64,000 nucleotides of DNA, from contig NC_021237.1 of assembly GCF_000397205.1 (NCBI RefSeq), positions 5,501,501 to 5,565,500 of the forward strand, read 5' to 3'. Both the position numbers and the translations under genes were made by a program. Origin of the DNA: Pseudomonas protegens CHA0 (lineage in GTDB: Bacteria > Pseudomonadota > Gammaproteobacteria > Pseudomonadales > Pseudomonadaceae). Shown here in pieces: positions 59,501 through 64,000 of the stretch; positions within the stretch are counted from its first letter, which is position 1; every line of letters begins with the position of its first letter. The notes beneath the pieces were generated by a model, which made no database searches, was not told the DNA's origin, and saw only the letters and a list, made by a program, of their open reading frames with translations.

Positions 59501-60415
59501 TCAAGGACGGTCGTCCACTTCCTTCTCGGTATTGGCCGGAGGAATCAGGTCTTCACTGTTCAGGTTCAGCCAGATCAGCACCACGTTGGCGATGTAGATC
59601 GACGAGTAGGTACCCGCCAATACACCGACGAACAGGGCGATGGAGAAGCCCCACAGGTTGTCGCCACCGAAGAACAGCAGGGCCACGATCGCCAGCAGGG
59701 TGGAGATCGAAGTGGCCATGGTGCGCAGCAGGGTCTGGGTGGTCGAGATGTTGATGTTCTCGATCAGGCTGGCCTTGCGCAGCACACGGAAGTTCTCACG
59801 CACCCGGTCGAACACCACGATGGTGTCGTTGAGCGAGTAACCGATGATCGCCAGCACCGCCGCCAGCACCGTCAGGTCGAAGGTGATCTGGAAAAACGAG
59901 AGGATGCCCACGGTCACGATCACGTCGTGGATCAGCGAGACGATGGCACCGACCGCGAACTTCCACTGGAAGCGGAACGCCAGATAGATGAGGATGCCGC
60001 CCAGCGCCATGAGCATGCCGAGGCCACCCTGGTCGCGCAGCTCTTCACCCACCTGCGGGCCGACGAACTCGACGCGCTTGACCTGCGCCGGGTTGTCACC
60101 GCCAACCTTCTGTAGCGCTTCAGCCACCTGGTGGCCCAGTTGCGGGTCTTCGCCCGGCATCCGCACCAGCAGGTCGGTGGTCGCACCGAAGCTCTGCACG
60201 ATGGCTTCGTGATAACCGGCGTCGTTCAGCTGCGAACGCACCTTCATCACATCCGCCGGACGCTCGTAGGTCAGCTCGATGAGCGTGCCGCCGGTGAAGT
60301 CCAGACCGTAGTTCAAGCCTTTGTGGAACCAGCTGAACAACGCCAGGATGGTGAGCAGCACAGTGACGCCGAACGCAACGTTGCGCACGCCCATGAAGTT
60401 AATAGTACGTAACAT
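59501..60415 (-). CDS. secF: Sec translocon accessory protein SecF
   Basis: A 304-residue inner-membrane protein with six helices and a periplasmic domain (P4), which with SecD pulls proteins out of the Sec channel. The GLDFTGGTLIEL motif and the NDTIVVFDRVREN segment near the last helices are typical. It follows secD by nine bases. Confidence 0.97.
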   Translation of the reverse strand: MLRTINFMGVRNVAFGVTVLLTILALFSWFHKGLNYGLDFTGGTLIELTYERPADVMKVRSQLNDAGYHEAIVQSFGATTDLLVRMPGEDPQLGHQVAEALQKVGGDNPAQVKRVEFVGPQVGEELRDQGGLGMLMALGGILIYLAFRFQWKFAVGAIVSLIHDVIVTVGILSFFQITFDLTVLAAVLAIIGYSLNDTIVVFDRVRENFRVLRKASLIENINISTTQTLLRTMATSISTLLAIVALLFFGGDNLWGFSIALFVGVLAGTYSSIYIANVVLIWLNLNSEDLIPPANTEKEVDDRP

Positions 60416-60424
60416 GGCAGCCCC

Positions 60425-62293
60425 TTAAATCCACAACTTCTTGAAGTCACGACCGCCGAAGATCAGGTTGACCATCGCGCGGGTCAGCCAGATGGCCGTG
60501 AACATCGAGGTAAAGATCCCGAGGGACATGGTCACCGCAAAGCCCTTGACCGGGCCGGTGCCCATGGCAAAGAGGATGCCACCCACCAGCAATGTGGTCA
60601 GGTTGGAGTCCAGAATCGCGGTGAATGCCCGGCCGAAGCCTTCGTTGATTGCTCGCTGCACGGTCATGCCGGCGGCGATCTCTTCACGTATCCGCGAGAA
60701 GATCAGCACGTTGGCGTCCACCGCCATGCCCATGGTCAGCACGATACCGGCGATACCCGGCAGGGTCAGCGTAGCCCCCAGCAGGGACATCAGGGCCAGC
60801 AGCAACACCATGTTCAAGGCCAGCGCCACAGTGGCGATCACCCCGAAGAAGCGGTAGATGGCGATGATGAACAGCGACACGAACAGCATGCCCCACAGCG
60901 ACGCATCGATACCCTTGGTGATGTTGTCAGCACCCAGGCTCGGACCGATTGTGCGCTCTTCAGCGAAGTACATCGGCGCCGCCAGACCACCGGCACGCAA
61001 CAGCAGCGCCAGTTCGGAGGACTCGCCCTGGCCATTGAGGCCAGTGATACGGAACTGACTGCCCAGCGGCGACTGAATGGTCGCCAGGCTGATGATCTTC
61101 TTCTCTTCCTTGAACGCCTGGACCGGCACGTCCTTCTCGACGCCGTCGACCACCTGCTTGGTATAGGTGGTGATCGGCTTCTGCTCGATGAAGATCACCG
61201 CCATGCTGCGGCCGACGTTGCTGCGGGTCGAACGGTTCATCAGCTCGCCACCGTGGCCATCAAGCTTGATGTTCACCTGTGGGCGGCCATGCTCGTCGTA
61301 ACCGGCCTGGGCATCGGTCACCTGGTCACCGGTGATGATCAGGCCACGCTCGATCTGCGCTGGAGGACGATTGCCCTCACGGAATTCGAAGGACTCGGAA
61401 GTCGCCTTGGAAGCACCCGGCTCGGCGGCCAGACGGAACTCCAGGTTGGCGGTCTTGCCCAGGATCCGCTTGGCTTCAGCGGTGTCCTGCACGCCCGGCA
61501 GCTCAACCACGATACGGTTGGCACCCTGGCGCTGAACCAGAGGCTCGGCCACACCCAGCTCGTTGACCCGGTTACGCACGGTGGTCAAGTTCTGCTTGAT
61601 GGAGTATTCGCGGATTTCCGCCAGCTTGGCTGGGGTCATCGCCAGACGCAGCACCGGTTGGCCATTGAGGTCGGCCGGTACGATATCGAAATCATTGAAG
61701 TTCTTGCGGATCAGCGAACGGGCCTGCTCACGACTGTCTTCATCGCTGAAGCCCAGCTGGATGGCGCCATTGAGCTGCGGCAGGCTGCGATAGCGCAGGC
61801 GCTCTTTGCGCAGCAGGCTCTTGACGTCGCCTTCATAGACTTTCAGGCGGGCGTCGAGGGCTTTGTCCATGTCCACTTCCAGCAGGAAGTGCACACCACC
61901 GGACAAGTCCAGACCCAGTTTCATCGGGTGCGCACCGAGGTTGCGCAGCCATTGCGGAGTGGTTTGCGCCAGGTTCAACGCCACCACATAGTCATCGCCC
62001 AGCGCCTTGCGCACTACATCCTTGGCCGGAAGCTGGTCTTCCTTGTTGGTCAAGCGCAGCAGGCCACCCTTGCCGTTGGCGGCAATGGAAGAAGCCTTGA
62101 CGTTGATGCCGGCGTCGGTGAGCGCTTTGCTCGCACGATCCAGATCCGCCTGAGTAACCTGCAACGCGGTACTCGCGCCGCTGACCTGAATGGCCGGATC
62201 ATCAGGGTATAGATTGGGAGCGGAATAAATAAAACCGATCGCCAGCACCGCCAGGATCAGTAGGTACTTCCACAGAGGATATTTGTTCAGCAT
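60425..62293 (-). CDS. secD: Sec translocon accessory protein SecD
   Basis: A 622-residue inner-membrane protein that uses the proton gradient for protein export. It has a first TM helix, a large periplasmic domain (about 40-440, with GLDLSGGVHFLLEVD), and five helices at the end with DANVLIFSRIREE. ATG 62293 is used; a GTG directly upstream is an alternative. It is encoded between yajC and secF. Confidence 0.97.
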   Translation of the reverse strand: MLNKYPLWKYLLILAVLAIGFIYSAPNLYPDDPAIQVSGASTALQVTQADLDRASKALTDAGINVKASSIAANGKGGLLRLTNKEDQLPAKDVVRKALGDDYVVALNLAQTTPQWLRNLGAHPMKLGLDLSGGVHFLLEVDMDKALDARLKVYEGDVKSLLRKERLRYRSLPQLNGAIQLGFSDEDSREQARSLIRKNFNDFDIVPADLNGQPVLRLAMTPAKLAEIREYSIKQNLTTVRNRVNELGVAEPLVQRQGANRIVVELPGVQDTAEAKRILGKTANLEFRLAAEPGASKATSESFEFREGNRPPAQIERGLIITGDQVTDAQAGYDEHGRPQVNIKLDGHGGELMNRSTRSNVGRSMAVIFIEQKPITTYTKQVVDGVEKDVPVQAFKEEKKIISLATIQSPLGSQFRITGLNGQGESSELALLLRAGGLAAPMYFAEERTIGPSLGADNITKGIDASLWGMLFVSLFIIAIYRFFGVIATVALALNMVLLLALMSLLGATLTLPGIAGIVLTMGMAVDANVLIFSRIREEIAAGMTVQRAINEGFGRAFTAILDSNLTTLLVGGILFAMGTGPVKGFAVTMSLGIFTSMFTAIWLTRAMVNLIFGGRDFKKLWI

Positions 62294-62355
62294 CACGCCG
62301 CCCGTTTATGACGCGGGGCGCCTTGCGCGCCCCGTCGATTGGTAAAAGATGAAAC

Positions 62356-62694
62356 TTAGATCGCTTTCAGCGTGCCTTTTGGCAGCGTGGCAGCGATCGC
62401 GCCCTTCTGGAACTTCAGTTCAACGGAGTCCGACACTTCCAGAACCACGAAGTCGTCGGTCACTTTGTTGATCTTGCCGGCAATACCGCCGGTGGTCACA
62501 ACTTCGTCGCCTTTCTGCAGGCTACCCAGCAGGTTCTTCTGCTCTTTGGCGCGCTTGGCCTGTGGGCGCCAGATCATCAGATAGAAGATGGCCAGGAAGC
62601 CGATCAGGAAAATCCACTCGAAACCAGTGCCGGCAGGACCGGCAGCGGCAGGTGCAGCGGCGTCCGCATACGCGGCAGGGATCAAAAAGCTCAT
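62356..62694 (-). CDS. yajC: Sec translocon accessory protein YajC
   Basis: A 112-residue membrane protein: one TM helix (about 27-45), then a cytoplasmic YajC domain (RAKEQKNLLGSLQKGDEVVTTGGIAGKI). It is part of the SecDF-YajC complex. Confidence 0.97.
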   Translation of the reverse strand: MSFLIPAAYADAAAPAAAGPAGTGFEWIFLIGFLAIFYLMIWRPQAKRAKEQKNLLGSLQKGDEVVTTGGIAGKINKVTDDFVVLEVSDSVELKFQKGAIAATLPKGTLKAI

Positions 62695-62741
62695 TTAACA
62701 CTCCGATAATTTCAGAATTAGTGTCTTAACGTCTTTAGAAC

Positions 62742-64000
<1,259 letters not shown>

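Overview
The window is a stretch of chromosome from a fluorescent Pseudomonas (P. fluorescens / P. protegens type). The GC-rich codon use, the gene orders queA-tgt-yajC-secDF, iscRSUA-hscBA-fdx-iscX and rlmN-pilW-rodZ-ispG-hisS-yfgM-bamB-der, and many copies of the Pseudomonas REP element (GCCGGCAAGCCGGC core) all point there. No rRNA, tRNA or CRISPR array was recognised.

Layout. 1-7.4 kb: the tail of an upstream gene, a DUF3077-type protein, two lipoproteins, a hybrid histidine kinase divergent from a LuxR-type response regulator, a small helical protein, and a membrane c-di-GMP protein with a degenerate GGDEF and an intact EAL domain. 7.8-15.3 kb: the second Lon-type protease AsrA behind a clear sigma-32 heat-shock promoter, then a chagasin-like cysteine-protease inhibitor and a YhhN/TMEM86 membrane protein; next cmoAB, tadA and a Tat-exported multicopper oxidase. 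15.5-23.8 kb: a trehalose PTS locus. TreR (+) faces a minus-strand operon of TreP (EIIBC), TreC, a LamB-type porin, a fused EIIA-HPr-EI protein and an EIIB-like protein that lacks the active-site cysteine. A 17-bp perfect inverted repeat in the divergent promoter is the likely double TreR operator.

23.9-28.1 kb is the accessory part: a two-gene unit that looks like a divergent HicA-type toxin plus HTH antitoxin, then an AT-richer stretch with a LysR regulator, a DUF4334 protein, several inverted repeats and a decayed P4-type integrase next to the 3' end of guaA, a known integration hotspot. 28.1-42.5 kb returns to core genes: guaA, guaB behind a near-consensus promoter, a TSUP transporter with a divergent LysR gene, xseA, an M23 peptidase, leuA behind a possible attenuator peptide, an omega-amidase and aminotransferase pair, and der. 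42.5-64 kb is dense minus-strand housekeeping: outer-membrane assembly, tRNA and rRNA modification, isoprenoid synthesis, cell shape, the ISC iron-sulfur system with IscR sites upstream, cysE-trmJ, suhB (+) and the Sec accessory operon with queuosine genes.

The stretches best worth a second look are the HicA-like/HTH pair, the integrase relic at guaA with its repeats, the cysteine-less EIIB-like protein, the putative leuA leader peptide, and several long perfect palindromes in intergenic DNA. Long antisense ORFs opposite asrA, treP-treC and other genes are products of high GC content and are not annotated.
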